Source: Methanocalculus natronophilus
Lineage (GTDB): Archaea > Halobacteriota > Methanomicrobia > Methanomicrobiales > Methanocorpusculaceae
Assembly: GCF_038751955.1 (NCBI RefSeq)
Contig: NZ_JBCEXH010000001.1
Coordinates: 80,300 to 144,299, forward strand
DNA length: 64,000 nucleotides
Direction of reading: 5' to 3'
Part shown: in pieces, positions 1 through 9,039 of the stretch
Layout of the letters: each line of letters starts with the position of its first letter
Numbering within the stretch: the first letter of the stretch is position 1
Notes under the pieces: generated by a model
What the model saw: only the letters and a program-made list of their open reading frames with translations
Told to the model about the DNA's origin: nothing
Database searches by the model: none
Made by a program: the position numbers and the translations under genes

Positions 1-3000
1 AGTGATTCAGGTCGGGATCATCAGTTCTGGCCCGTGCTAATTCAATATACCCAAGAACGACAGAGATCTTGTTGTTGATATCATGCCTGGTGATACCGGA
101 GAGGATCTTCAGCTGCTTGTTTGCCTGTCTGAGAGCGTCTTCCACCTTTTTCCGCCCGGTGATATCACGGGAGATGCCGAGAATAGCAACCGGCCTGCCC
201 TCTTTGTCCCGGAGAAGCCGGGCGGAATTTTCTATTTTGAGGACTGATCCGTCTTTTGCATATTCTTCTGTCTCAAACCATACGGTTCTGTCAGGGTCAG
301 CTCTTCCCTCACGTGCCATCTCCTCGTTGAGGCGTGCAAGAAGAGCCGCATACGACTCCGGGGTCATCATATCCAAGACACTCTGGCCAAGCGACTCTTC
401 GACAGTGAAACCTTTGAGGTTCACTACAGACGGGCTGATATACTGCAACTGGAAGTCCATATCATAAATCCAGATATTATCTGCGGTATTCTCCGCGATG
501 ATACGGTACTTCTCCTCACTCTCCCGGAGCGAGTCTTCGGTCTGCTTCCGCCCGGTGATATCATTCATCGTGACAAATACCTGGTATGGATCGGCACTAT
601 CCGGCCTCCTGAGCGGGATCGCATCCACAGACACCCAGACGTACTGATCAGACACGGCATTATGGATGCCAACAACAGTATCGCGAACCGGCTTTCCTGT
701 GCGTAATGCAACCATGGACGGGTGTTCTTCAGGGGCAAGACGAGAGCCATCTTCCCTGATAATGTTCCAGGCCGGATGATTGGAGTCCCGATCAAGAAGC
801 TCCTCTCTTGAGATGCCAAGCATCTTCAGTGCAGATGGATTCGCATCGACAAGTGAACCATCAGCCTGCTGATAGAAGACACCCGGCTCCATGATAGCAA
901 AGAGTGTCCGGTACTTCTCCTCGCTCTCCCTGAGGGTATCTTCGATCCGCTGCTGCTCGGTGACATCCATCCCAAACTCAATTGCACCGGTCAGGTTCCC
1001 TCCAGCATCATAGACCGGGCAGCCTTTCAGGTGGAACACCTTTCCACCAGGCAGAAGACGGAAGCCCTCCTCAACCTGGCCGGTTTCCATCGCCTTTTCT
1101 ATGATGCAATCGTCACACCTGGTGGACCTGCCATGCCGGACCAGATAGCAATGGAGCCCGGTAACCTCATGCGGCTGCTTATCGGAAGAGAGAGCCGATT
1201 GATGATTTGAATACCTGATACGATAATCCGGATCAATATAGGTAACACCAACAGGCATTGTATCAAGAATAAGATTCAGCTCCCGCCTCGATGCAAGGAG
1301 AGCATCTTCTGCAGCCTTCCTCTCTGTCACATCCGCAAACAGCACAACAGTCTGTTCACCGGCACGCGCTGCACGAAACTCGATCTGGCGGATTCCCCCG
1401 TCTTTACAACGGACCGGATATTCAAGTGTTCTGGTCTCTGATCCATTGCATTTTGCCTGGTCAAGCGCATCGTTCCAGTCCTTTCTTGCCAGCTCCCGGA
1501 GAGATGCTTCAGGATAGGCAGACGTAAACCAGTCATCAACGGTAACCAGATCGTTGTGAGTGTATCCGAATAGCTCCACAAACTTCGGGCTGAAATAGAC
1601 GGGGCGTCCATCTGCACCCAGAAGCGCTATACCAACCGGGGCCGTTTCAGCGAGTGTCCGGAACCCGGCTTCGCTCCGCTGCAATGCCTTCTGCAGTGCA
1701 GTCATCTCATCCAGCTGCGAACGCAGCTCCTCTTCGGCGACACTCAGCTCTTCATACTGGGAACGGAGCTCTTCTTCTGCTGCAGCGAGTTGTTCATTGG
1801 CAACGGAAAGTGCCTGCCTGGCATCCTTTTCTGCCTCAAGAGCGGCAACCCTGTCAGTGATATCCATGAAGCTACAAGCAAACTGGTTCTTTGCGGGAGA
1901 GAAGGCATTCACAAGGAAATAGCTGTCCTGTTCGGATGCGTACTGTTCAAAGGTGATCTCTTCTCCAAAAAGGGCAACCCTGCCAAATGTTTCGATCCAG
2001 TAGGCTTCGGTCTGCGGAAGAACCTCCCGAACGGTCTTTCCGATGATATCTCCGCTCTTCAGCCCTGTCATCCGTTCAAAGGCAGGATTGACAGCGAGGA
2101 ACCGGTAATCCACCGGTCTGCCATTCTCATCGCAGATAATCTCATGATGGGCAAAACCATCAAGCATGGTTGAGAAGAGTCGCTGGATCTCCTGCCGGGA
2201 CTCTGCAAGACGTGAATTTGTAGCAGCAAGCTCCTCATTCTTCTTCCTGAGTTCAAGTTCGGCACGCTTCCGGTCATCAATATCGACATGGACACCGAGT
2301 GCGCGTGACGGACCGCCTCGGGATGCTGATCGGTAGGCTTTCCCGCGGCCGGAGATCCATCTCCAGCTGCCGTCTTTGCACCGCATACGGAACTCCTCTT
2401 CAAACGGCTGCATCTCCCGGACGGACGCTTCGATGTGGGGTACAACTGTCCCGGCATCCTCAGGGTGGAGGAGAGAGAGCCAGGAGTCGAATCCGGCCGG
2501 GAACTCATCAGGTTCATACCCGAGCATCGTGTAGTACCGGGGACTGAAATATGCATTATTTGTTGTGAGATCCCAGTCCCAGAACCCGTGTTCACCTGCA
2601 TCCATGGCAAGGTGCAGCTGCTCACTGTTTGCCTCAATCTCCTGCCGTGCTGCGGCAAGCTCTTCCACCTGGTGCCTGAGCTCCTCTTCAGCAGCCGTGA
2701 GCTGTTCATTCGCAGCAGAGAACTCATCATTGACCCTCCGGAGTTCAGCGTCACGCTCCATCAGATCGGTGATATCATGGCCAACAGTCTGATATTCGCA
2801 GGGATGACCATGATTATCAAAGAAGGCGGTTGTATGCAGCCGCTGCCAGAGCACCCGGCCATCCTGACCCAGGATGCGCTGCTTCATTGAACCGGAGGGT
2901 TGATCCGGGGTGAGGGACCCATACAGGCGGGACACCTTCTCCCTGTCCTCCGGGTGAATCGGAGGGAGAAACTTCCTGCCGACGATCCCGTTGCAATCAA

Positions 3001-3538
3001 ATCCAAAGTACCTGCAGTATGCATCATTTGCAAAGATATGCGTACCGTCTGGGAGGAAACGGCAGATGAACTCATCCTGCACCTCGACAACAGTCCGGTA
3101 GCGCTCCTCACTCTCACGCAGCGCCTCTTCGCTCCTTCGTTTCGAGACTGCATACCTGACCTTGTTTACAAGTTCAGCAAACTGTGCCTTCGGATCCCCT
3201 CCCTTCTGGAGGTAGAAATCCGCACCCTCATTCAGTGCCTGGATGACGACCTCTTCCCGCCCTTTCCCGGTGAAGATAATAAAAGGGATATCAACGCCAT
3301 TCTCCCGGAGACGGGTGAGAAACCGGATGCCATCCATCTCCGGCATCTGGTAGTCAGAGATGATGGCATCAAAGGACGTTGTGGAGAGCAGATTGAGTGC
3401 GTCTGTTGCGGATTCGCAGGTAGTAACAGAGAATTGATCACTCTTTTCCAGATAGAGCCGTGCTATCTCAAGGAGGGCAGGTTCATCATCGACATAGAGG
3501 AGAGAGATGGAGGTATCCGGGGAACCTGGGAGGCCCAT
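1..3538 (-). CDS. Receiver/multi-PAS sensor histidine kinase (3' part outside window)
   Basis: At least 1179 residues are visible, and the gene continues past the left edge. The N-terminus is a receiver domain (LLYVDDEPALLEIA, phospho-acceptor Asp in IISDYQMPEMDG). By eye about seven PAS units follow, most introduced by a SEEKYR-like linker and separated by short coiled-coil stretches rich in AAEEELR. The fifth PAS carries a cysteine-rich insert (CYLVRHGRSTRCDDC). The last visible stretch, RHDINNKISVVLGYIELA, is the phospho-acceptor helix of the soluble kinases common in methanogens; the ATPase domain lies outside. No membrane segment is seen, so it should be cytosolic. The start is the ATG at 3538, ahead of the DDE pocket. 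Its ligand cannot be told from sequence. Confidence 0.88.
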   Translation of the reverse strand, partial: MGLPGSPDTSISLLYVDDEPALLEIARLYLEKSDQFSVTTCESATDALNLLSTTSFDAIISDYQMPEMDGIRFLTRLRENGVDIPFIIFTGKGREEVVIQALNEGADFYLQKGGDPKAQFAELVNKVRYAVSKRRSEEALRESEERYRTVVEVQDEFICRFLPDGTHIFANDAYCRYFGFDCNGIVGRKFLPPIHPEDREKVSRLYGSLTPDQPSGSMKQRILGQDGRVLWQRLHTTAFFDNHGHPCEYQTVGHDITDLMERDAELRRVNDEFSAANEQLTAAEEELRHQVEELAAARQEIEANSEQLHLAMDAGEHGFWDWDLTTNNAYFSPRYYTMLGYEPDEFPAGFDSWLSLLHPEDAGTVVPHIEASVREMQPFEEEFRMRCKDGSWRWISGRGKAYRSASRGGPSRALGVHVDIDDRKRAELELRKKNEELAATNSRLAESRQEIQRLFSTMLDGFAHHEIICDENGRPVDYRFLAVNPAFERMTGLKSGDIIGKTVREVLPQTEAYWIETFGRVALFGEEITFEQYASEQDSYFLVNAFSPAKNQFACSFMDITDRVAALEAEKDARQALSVANEQLAAAEEELRSQYEELSVAEEELRSQLDEMTALQKALQRSEAGFRTLAETAPVGIALLGADGRPVYFSPKFVELFGYTHNDLVTVDDWFTSAYPEASLRELARKDWNDALDQAKCNGSETRTLEYPVRCKDGGIRQIEFRAARAGEQTVVLFADVTERKAAEDALLASRRELNLILDTMPVGVTYIDPDYRIRYSNHQSALSSDKQPHEVTGLHCYLVRHGRSTRCDDCIIEKAMETGQVEEGFRLLPGGKVFHLKGCPVYDAGGNLTGAIEFGMDVTEQQRIEDTLRESEEKYRTLFAIMEPGVFYQQADGSLVDANPSALKMLGISREELLDRDSNHPAWNIIREDGSRLAPEEHPSMVALRTGKPVRDTVVGIHNAVSDQYVWVSVDAIPLRRPDSADPYQVFVTMNDITGRKQTEDSLRESEEKYRIIAENTADNIWIYDMDFQLQYISPSVVNLKGFTVEESLGQSVLDMMTPESYAALLARLNEEMAREGRADPDRTVWFETEEYAKDGSVLKIENSARLLRDKEGRPVAILGISRDITGRKKVEDALRQANKQLKILSGITRHDINNKISVVLGYIELARARTDDPDLNH

Positions 3539-3578
3539 AAAAAAGAATTGGTTTTGGCAAACATAAGACTATTGTTCT

Positions 3579-4952
3579 CTACTCCCCACCCAGCCTGAGT
3601 ATCCGGACAGCAGGGCTTGAACGCTCAAAGAAGGCTGCAAAAAAAGCCGATAGCTCCTCACGCCAGCATTCGGAGCCCGACTGTACACTCCAGCCCTGCT
3701 TCATCGACTTTTTGACATGCTTTCCAAGGGCAGCTCCAAGAACCGCCTCAGAAGAGAGGAGAGCAAAAGCGTCTGTAAAGGACCTCTGGATCTCAACGAT
3801 ATACCGCCCGTCCTCAATGAACGGACCAGAAAACGAAGGGCATCCAAGATATTTCCTGACAAAACGCTCTGCGTTGACGCCGCTTGATACAGGAGGCCCG
3901 GTATGCCTGAGAACCGGTGGGGCGGTATCATTGTTGAGCTCAAAGAGGAGAAGTGATGTTTCCTCTCCCATGAAGCAGTCGGTCCGGTTAACGGAAAACC
4001 CAGCTCGTTCCAGGACTAGAGCGATTGCAGCAGTACTTTTCCTGAGTTGTGGCACAACCGTATCCGGCACATACGCGGGTGTGGAAAGCGAAATCCCATA
4101 GACAGCAGTTCCACGCTCGGCTATCGCATCCGCTACCTGTTTTTTTGAGAAGCGGACAGGAGGCCTGATCTCAAAGAAGAGGGGGGATGGGTGTTTCCGG
4201 TATATCCGTGCAAGCTCGATGAACGCAGACATCTGGTCAAGCGACAGGGCAGCTGCGACATTCCTGTTTGGATCAGTTGGATCCACAACAACAAGCGGCT
4301 CTTCAAAGGATCGCGCCCGGTGGTGTTCGGGATCGATCAGTGTGCCGGGCCGCCACCCTGCCGCTGCCTCGATCAGGGGGGAGAAGCCCCCATACGAGAG
4401 AACCAGAAGCTCACAGAGATACCCGGAGAACCCCTCGGTCATATGATCTGATCCATACACGCCGCCTGCTTTTGCGAACTGCTTCATCAGGAGAGCATCC
4501 CTGATAAATGGCGGAATTCTCGGGATAATATACCGTGTATGAAACGGTGTCCTGTCGACGGCACTGATGATCTCACGAGCCGATGCCACGTGGTAGCAGG
4601 GGACAAGATCCAGGTCAAGATCGTGGATCCGGGCATTCAGGTAGGGGTGTTCCGCGTACTTCTCAACCGCACTGCCACCGAAGTGTTCCACCAGGTCACG
4701 GGCAACCGCGATCCCCTTCCGGGCAAGTTCATCTCTTGAGAGGTCCGGTGGAAACAACATGAAGATGTCAAGATCCCGGTCTCCCCTGACAAAAGTCCCG
4801 CGGGCAACCGAACCAACGACCATGGCGGGACGGGCATGCTTCTCCATGAGATAGGCAAGTATCCGATCCGCCATCGTCTTCAGGTGCGCCGCCTCCTCTG
4901 GTGTCGGGGTAATGCGGGAGAGCACATCCTCTTCAATCTCGTCCCTCCTCAT
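3579..4952 (-). CDS. cca: CCA-adding enzyme (tRNA nucleotidyltransferase, archaeal class I)
   Basis: Adds or repairs the 3' CCA of tRNAs; both tRNA genes in this window lack an encoded CCA. The 457-residue protein has the class I nucleotidyltransferase signature VVGSVARGTF followed by GDRDLDIFMLFP with the metal-binding Asp pair, then the third carboxylate region HDLDLDLVPCY, and the archaeal C-terminal body. I chose the ATG at 4952 rather than an in-frame codon 99 bp upstream because it overlaps the stop of the upstream thpR gene (ATGA), and family members begin close to the nucleotidyltransferase fold. It is translationally coupled to thpR, another RNA-end enzyme. Length fits the family. 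Confidence 0.93.
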   Translation of the reverse strand: MRRDEIEEDVLSRITPTPEEAAHLKTMADRILAYLMEKHARPAMVVGSVARGTFVRGDRDLDIFMLFPPDLSRDELARKGIAVARDLVEHFGGSAVEKYAEHPYLNARIHDLDLDLVPCYHVASAREIISAVDRTPFHTRYIIPRIPPFIRDALLMKQFAKAGGVYGSDHMTEGFSGYLCELLVLSYGGFSPLIEAAAGWRPGTLIDPEHHRARSFEEPLVVVDPTDPNRNVAAALSLDQMSAFIELARIYRKHPSPLFFEIRPPVRFSKKQVADAIAERGTAVYGISLSTPAYVPDTVVPQLRKSTAAIALVLERAGFSVNRTDCFMGEETSLLLFELNNDTAPPVLRHTGPPVSSGVNAERFVRKYLGCPSFSGPFIEDGRYIVEIQRSFTDAFALLSSEAVLGAALGKHVKKSMKQGWSVQSGSECWREELSAFFAAFFERSSPAVRILRLGGE

Positions 4953-5488
4953 ACCAGAACCTCCGCCATGGTCTCGTAGATCGGCCCCTCCGGCGTCAGC
5001 GTACTCTTCTTCAGGAAAAACCGGGATACCTCCATGCTGCCAGCCTCCCACGAGGAGAGTGATTCAAGGACAGACGGGATGGCAGGATGGAATGTCTTCA
5101 CCCGTGCAACGGTTATATGTGGACGAAAGGGGCGTTTTTCACGGGCAAACCCAAGAGGCTCAAGTGTCTCCTCAATGACCCCTGCAAGTTCCGCGCTCCT
5201 GCCATCATCATCAACGTCAGCCCAGATAACCCGCGGCCGGTGTCTGGAATTGGATGAGATTCTCCCGATATGAATTTCATATGGCGAAAAACTGACTGTT
5301 TGTAGTGCAGAAACTATGCGCGGTACAGCCTCTTCCGAAACATCCCCGAGAAATTTCAGCGTCATATGAAGAAGAGCCGGATCAACAACCCTGAGCCCGC
5401 CCCGGATCCCGCGCAGAGGTTCCTGCAGCTCCAAAAATGCGTTCCGAATCTCTTCTGTCAGATCAATTGCCACAAATGCCCGCACCAT
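4949..5488 (-). CDS. thpR: RNA 2',3'-cyclic phosphodiesterase (2H family, LigT-like)
   Basis: A 2H phosphoesterase acting on 2',3'-cyclic phosphate RNA ends. The two family motifs are visible: HMTLKFLGD (H-x-T) near residue 43 and HITVARVK (H-x-T) near residue 127. The 179 residues match the usual length. The ATG at 5488 gives the canonical N-terminus MVRAFVAIDL; a TTG 12 bp upstream is possible but unnecessary. The gene ends in a 4-bp overlap with cca. Upstream lies a palindromic AT-rich element (5518-5532) shared with the divergent glutaredoxin gene. Confidence 0.92.
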   Translation of the reverse strand: MVRAFVAIDLTEEIRNAFLELQEPLRGIRGGLRVVDPALLHMTLKFLGDVSEEAVPRIVSALQTVSFSPYEIHIGRISSNSRHRPRVIWADVDDDGRSAELAGVIEETLEPLGFAREKRPFRPHITVARVKTFHPAIPSVLESLSSWEAGSMEVSRFFLKKSTLTPEGPIYETMAEVLV

Positions 5489-5517
5489 AGAATGAACCAA
5501 CTATTCGCCTTTATGAT

Positions 5518-5532
5518 GGTTAATATTTAACC
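5518..5532. promoter_or_regulatory. AT-rich inverted repeat between thpR and nrdH
   Basis: GGTTAA-TAT-TTAACC is a perfect 6-bp inverted repeat. It sits 30 bp before thpR and 73 bp before the glutaredoxin gene in the divergent intergenic region. On the minus strand TTAAATATT could be a TATA box with a start site near 5500. It may be promoter, operator or both. Confidence 0.4.
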
Positions 5533-5604
5533 CGGGTACATGATACAAAAGCAAAAGGTGTATCTTATCCTAATCTATAGATCAACATATCCGGGGAATT
5601 TCTT

Positions 5605-5868
5605 ATGACCAGTATCGATACCATAATTGTTTATTCACTTGAAGTCTGTCCGAACTGCGAAATCCTCAAACAATACCTCCAGAATAACACCATTCCCTAC
5701 CGTGAACGGGCCCTTGATGATCCGGAGGTGCTGACTGATCTCCGCATGAATGGCGTTTTTGTCATGGAAGCACCCGTCCTCCAGATAGGTGACAGGTACC
5801 TCACATCAAAGGAATTATTTTCAGACGGAGACGTATCGCCCTCGATTGCCGATGAATGCAGACGGTGA
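5605..5868 (+). CDS. nrdH: Glutaredoxin-like redoxin, probable electron donor to NrdD
   Basis: This 87-residue protein has a thioredoxin fold with a CPNC redox motif (residues 16-19) in YSLEVCPNCEIL and the cis-proline region EAPVLQIGDRYL. In methanogens such redoxins next to nrdD are thought to reduce the anaerobic ribonucleotide reductase, as described for Methanosarcina barkeri with a ferredoxin-dependent disulfide reductase (established for that species, inferred here). Its stop codon lies 7 bp before the nrdD start, and the nrdD ribosome-binding site GGTGAG overlaps its end, so the two are coupled. A GGGGAA stretch lies before the ATG. Confidence 0.85.
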   Translation: MTSIDTIIVYSLEVCPNCEILKQYLQNNTIPYRERALDDPEVLTDLRMNGVFVMEAPVLQIGDRYLTSKELFSDGDVSPSIADECRR

Positions 5869-5875
5869 GAGCTGC

Positions 5876-8059
5876 ATGAAAGAGACACGGCAATCGACAC
5901 TTGATGGCGCATTCCAGCCTGCAATGCCAAAGGTCCGGACATCCTTTGGCCACATGCTGGAGTGGGACAAACAGAAGATTGTCCAGCAGATACTCAATGA
6001 AACCCGCCTTGTTGAAACATTTTATGGACGAGAAGGAGGTGAACAGGAGCTTGCCGAGCATATAGCGCAGAATGTGGAGAACAGAATTAAAAAGCTCGGC
6101 CTCACCTTCCTCTCCGGCCCGCTCATCCGCGAGATTACGAATATGACCCTCCTTGATGAGGGGCTCGTCGACTACAGGAATGTCTGCACCAGGGTTGGAA
6201 CCCCCGTCTATGACGCGCACCTGATCGACGTCGGGAGAGGGTTTGAGGCAAAAGACAACTCAAACCTCCAGGAAAATGCCGAGACATCCCATAAAAAGAA
6301 GGCAGACAAGATCAGCAAGGAACAGTATCTTCTGCAGCTACCCCCTGAACTTGCAGACCTCCACCTGACAGGCGACATGCATATCCATGACCTGGAATAC
6401 TTTGGAACACGCCCATTTTGCCAGGACTGGGATCTCCGTTATTTCTTCTACTACGGCCTGATGCCCGATGGAAGCGGGACAAAAGCAAGTGTGGCCGGAC
6501 CGGCAAAGCGTGCCGAGGTGGCTGTCCTGCATGCCGTCAAGGCGCTTGGATCTGCCCAGACGAACTTTGCCGGGGGACAGGGATACTACAACTTCCTCAC
6601 CTTCCTTGCACCCTATGTCGAGGGCATGGATGCAGGCGAGATCAAGCAGCTGATGCAGATGTTTGTCTACGAGATGACCCAGATGATGGTTGCGCGTGGC
6701 GGCCAGGTCGTCTTCTCCTCGGTCCAGCTCTCACCCGGCGTTCCAAAACTCTGGAGAGATAAGCCAATTGTCTTCAAAGGGAAGGTATGGAACGGCAGAC
6801 AGGCACCCCTCCGGACATATGGGGAGTTTGAACGTGAGGTCAGGCTTCTCTTCGCAACCTTGATGGAAGTCATGCTTGAGGGCGATTACTGGGGCAAACC
6901 CTTCAATTTCCCTAAGCCCGAGATCAGTATCGAACCCGACTTCATGGAGGAAGATGAGGAGTTCAACAGAAAGCATCCCGATCTCCCCTCGTACCGGGAT
7001 CTCTACCTGATGACGTTTGAACTTGCATCGAAGTTCGGCACACCCTACTATGACAACCAGCTCCCCGCCTACCGTGGGGCGGGAGAGGGGATCTCCTGTT
7101 ACCAGTGCTGTGCATACCAGTTCTCAACCACTGCTGAGAATGACAACACATTCGAGGACAAGCTCAATTTCAAGGATGGAAAGCATTTTTCCATGGGATC
7201 ATGGCAGGTGATCTCGGTCAACTGCCCGCGTGCAGCGTACCGGGCTGACCATGATGACGGGAAGCTCTTTGCCGAACTCCGTGCCATGATGGAGTCTGCG
7301 GTCTCGATCTTCAAGATCAAGCGGAGATGGATGGAGCATGTCCGGGCAAACGGACGCATGCCATTTGCGATGCAGAGGCCAAAAGACCCCGAAACCCTGG
7401 AGAGGGGATCAGTTGCGGTCGATCTCGATGGCCTGGTCTACACAATCGGTATCGTCGGTGTCAACGAGATGGTGCAGCACCATCTCGGATCCCAGCTCCA
7501 CGAGACACCCGAAGCCTTCCGGTTTGCTGTCAGGACCATGACCGAGATGGAGCAGTATGCAAAGAAACTCTCACAGAAACATGGCATGACGCTTGCGCTG
7601 GCACGGACTCCGGCAGAGACGACTGGCCAGCGGTTTGCGGTCTCTGATCTCCTCGATGAAGAGTTCCGCCCGTTTGTCCTGAATGTCGTCAAGGGAGACT
7701 CCAAAAACCTGCTTGAACGTGCAAAAAAGACCCTCGATCTCCCAGTTTACTATACAAACGGAATTCACGTCACCCCGGCTGCACCTGTTCCCCTCACCAA
7801 ACGGATGGAGATAGAGCATGTCTTCTTCCCGATTGTTGATGGAGGCAACATCTTCCATATCTGGCTTGGCGAATCAAGACCTGATCCCCGCGGCCTGATG
7901 GATATGGCGATGAACCTCTGCAGAACCACCCAGATCGGGTATTTCGCCTTTACCCGGGATTTAACCGTCTCTCTGAAGCAGTTCACCGAATATCGCTCTG
8001 AAAAAACACCGGAAACGAAGGGGAGTATCGGACAGGCAGATCGGAGAGTGCTCATCTGA
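5876..8059 (+). CDS. nrdD: Anaerobic (class III) ribonucleoside-triphosphate reductase with atypical C-terminus
   Basis: Reduces NTPs to dNTPs by radical chemistry under anoxia. The protein has 727 residues. An N-terminal ATP-cone-like region (about residues 13-105, KVRTSFGHMLEWDKQKIVQQIL) is followed by the barrel with DMHIHDLEYF, NFAGGQGYYNF and the finger-loop cysteines CYQCCAYQF (C408, C411, C412). The start is the ATG at 5876, 6 nt after GGTGAG; upstream in-frame ATGs lie inside nrdH. The oddity is that the protein ends 40 residues after IGYFAFTRD. I find neither the C-terminal CxxC pairs of the usual zinc site nor the RVxGY-type glycyl-radical motif, and the other two frames downstream do not supply them. 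No activase gene (nrdG) is in the window. Confidence 0.87.
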   Translation: MKETRQSTLDGAFQPAMPKVRTSFGHMLEWDKQKIVQQILNETRLVETFYGREGGEQELAEHIAQNVENRIKKLGLTFLSGPLIREITNMTLLDEGLVDYRNVCTRVGTPVYDAHLIDVGRGFEAKDNSNLQENAETSHKKKADKISKEQYLLQLPPELADLHLTGDMHIHDLEYFGTRPFCQDWDLRYFFYYGLMPDGSGTKASVAGPAKRAEVAVLHAVKALGSAQTNFAGGQGYYNFLTFLAPYVEGMDAGEIKQLMQMFVYEMTQMMVARGGQVVFSSVQLSPGVPKLWRDKPIVFKGKVWNGRQAPLRTYGEFEREVRLLFATLMEVMLEGDYWGKPFNFPKPEISIEPDFMEEDEEFNRKHPDLPSYRDLYLMTFELASKFGTPYYDNQLPAYRGAGEGISCYQCCAYQFSTTAENDNTFEDKLNFKDGKHFSMGSWQVISVNCPRAAYRADHDDGKLFAELRAMMESAVSIFKIKRRWMEHVRANGRMPFAMQRPKDPETLERGSVAVDLDGLVYTIGIVGVNEMVQHHLGSQLHETPEAFRFAVRTMTEMEQYAKKLSQKHGMTLALARTPAETTGQRFAVSDLLDEEFRPFVLNVVKGDSKNLLERAKKTLDLPVYYTNGIHVTPAAPVPLTKRMEIEHVFFPIVDGGNIFHIWLGESRPDPRGLMDMAMNLCRTTQIGYFAFTRDLTVSLKQFTEYRSEKTPETKGSIGQADRRVLI

Positions 8060-8092
8060 TCCGCACCTTATCCCGGGGAAGACTGCGGCATC

Positions 8093-8100
8093 AGATATAG
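8093..8100 (+). promoter_or_regulatory. Possible TATA box for the MerR-type gene
   Basis: AGATATAG lies about 33 bp before the ATG at 8129 in the short gap after nrdD. A start site 25 bp downstream would leave a very short leader. Weak evidence. Confidence 0.3.
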
Positions 8101-8128
8101 CTTCCATGAATACCCCTATACCAGACCC

Positions 8129-8947
8129 ATGACTTCTGAGAGGATATCGATTGGTACATTCTCATGGATAACGCATCTCTCCCAAAAAGCCCTCAGGATC
8201 TATGATGAGCGGGGGTTGCTCATTCCGCAGATTCGGGATCTGGCAACCGGGTACCGGTACTACGCAAAAGAGCAGATTGAAAGGGGAATCCATATACGAA
8301 ATCTTGTTTCTCTTGGATTCACGCTTGAGGCGACCTGGGCGATTCTGGAGGCGCAAGGGAGAGGTGACAGCGAAGCTGTGAAGAAGATGTCATTGCAGCG
8401 ATCTGAAGAGATACAATCAGAAGTCAGACGGTTACAACAAGGCAGGCAGCACCTACTCAGGTATGCCTCCCAACCGGAGTTGAATGACATGACATTAACA
8501 GATCCAGTCACGAAGGAGATTGCGCCACTCAGAGTGATCACAAAACGAGACACGGGCATATATGAAGAGACGATTCCACGGCTCATTGAAGAACTTTTCA
8601 GACTTGTAGACTCACAAAATGGCGTTTTGGCTGTCGGAACATTGATGATAATCTATCATGACTGCGAGTATCGGGAAACCGATGCGGATATTGAAGTGGC
8701 ACTGCCAATTACCGGAAGAACGAAACTGTCAACGAGAACTCTTGATGGAGGATTATATCTCACCGCCATCCACCAGGGATCATACCAGAACCTCCCGGAA
8801 GGGTGGTCGTATCTTCTCTCCTATGCAGAAGCAAATCAGTTTACGGTACCAGGGCCTGGCCGGGAGGTATATCTCAATGATCCGGGCAACACCCCTCCGG
8901 AATCCCTCCTGACAGAGATTCAGATTCCAGTCCGGGAGAAGGGGTGA
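8129..8947 (+). CDS. MerR-family regulator with GyrI-like effector domain
   Basis: The 272-residue protein resembles BmrR/BltR-type regulators. A winged helix-turn-helix at residues 5-75 (FSWITHLSQKALRIYDERGLL, GYRYYAKEQ) is followed by a coiled-coil dimerisation helix (about 85-120) and a GyrI/SHS2-type small-molecule-binding domain (about 135-268) ending in REVYLNDPGNTPPESLLTEI. Family members bind hydrophobic drugs or metabolites and switch promoters by DNA distortion. No drug pump is next to it: nrdD lies upstream and the sulfur-enzyme fusion downstream, so its target is unknown. Single gene, probably with its own promoter. Confidence 0.85.
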   Translation: MTSERISIGTFSWITHLSQKALRIYDERGLLIPQIRDLATGYRYYAKEQIERGIHIRNLVSLGFTLEATWAILEAQGRGDSEAVKKMSLQRSEEIQSEVRRLQQGRQHLLRYASQPELNDMTLTDPVTKEIAPLRVITKRDTGIYEETIPRLIEELFRLVDSQNGVLAVGTLMIIYHDCEYRETDADIEVALPITGRTKLSTRTLDGGLYLTAIHQGSYQNLPEGWSYLLSYAEANQFTVPGPGREVYLNDPGNTPPESLLTEIQIPVREKG

Positions 8948-9039
8948 GTTCACCCGTACAGGCGTGGTGACACCAGACACAAAAAAAAACAACCCCCACC
9001 ATATCTTTCAATAGCCTTCAGCCACCTATAGGATACACC

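Noticed and set aside
69-3598. Several open frames of 60-230 codons on both strands opposite or within the sensor kinase
   Set aside because: The minus-strand frame from 3538 encodes clear receiver and PAS motifs without a break; the others have no family features and are shadows.
5789-5878. Longer NrdD N-terminus starting at 5789 or 5852
   Set aside because: Those starts lie inside the redoxin gene; GGTGAG sits 6 nt before the ATG at 5876 and KVRTSFGH then begins the ATP-cone region as expected.
7990-8130. A simple frameshift in the A6 run near 8003 hiding the NrdD glycyl domain
   Set aside because: I read both other frames downstream; neither contains CxxC pairs or an RVxGY-like motif.
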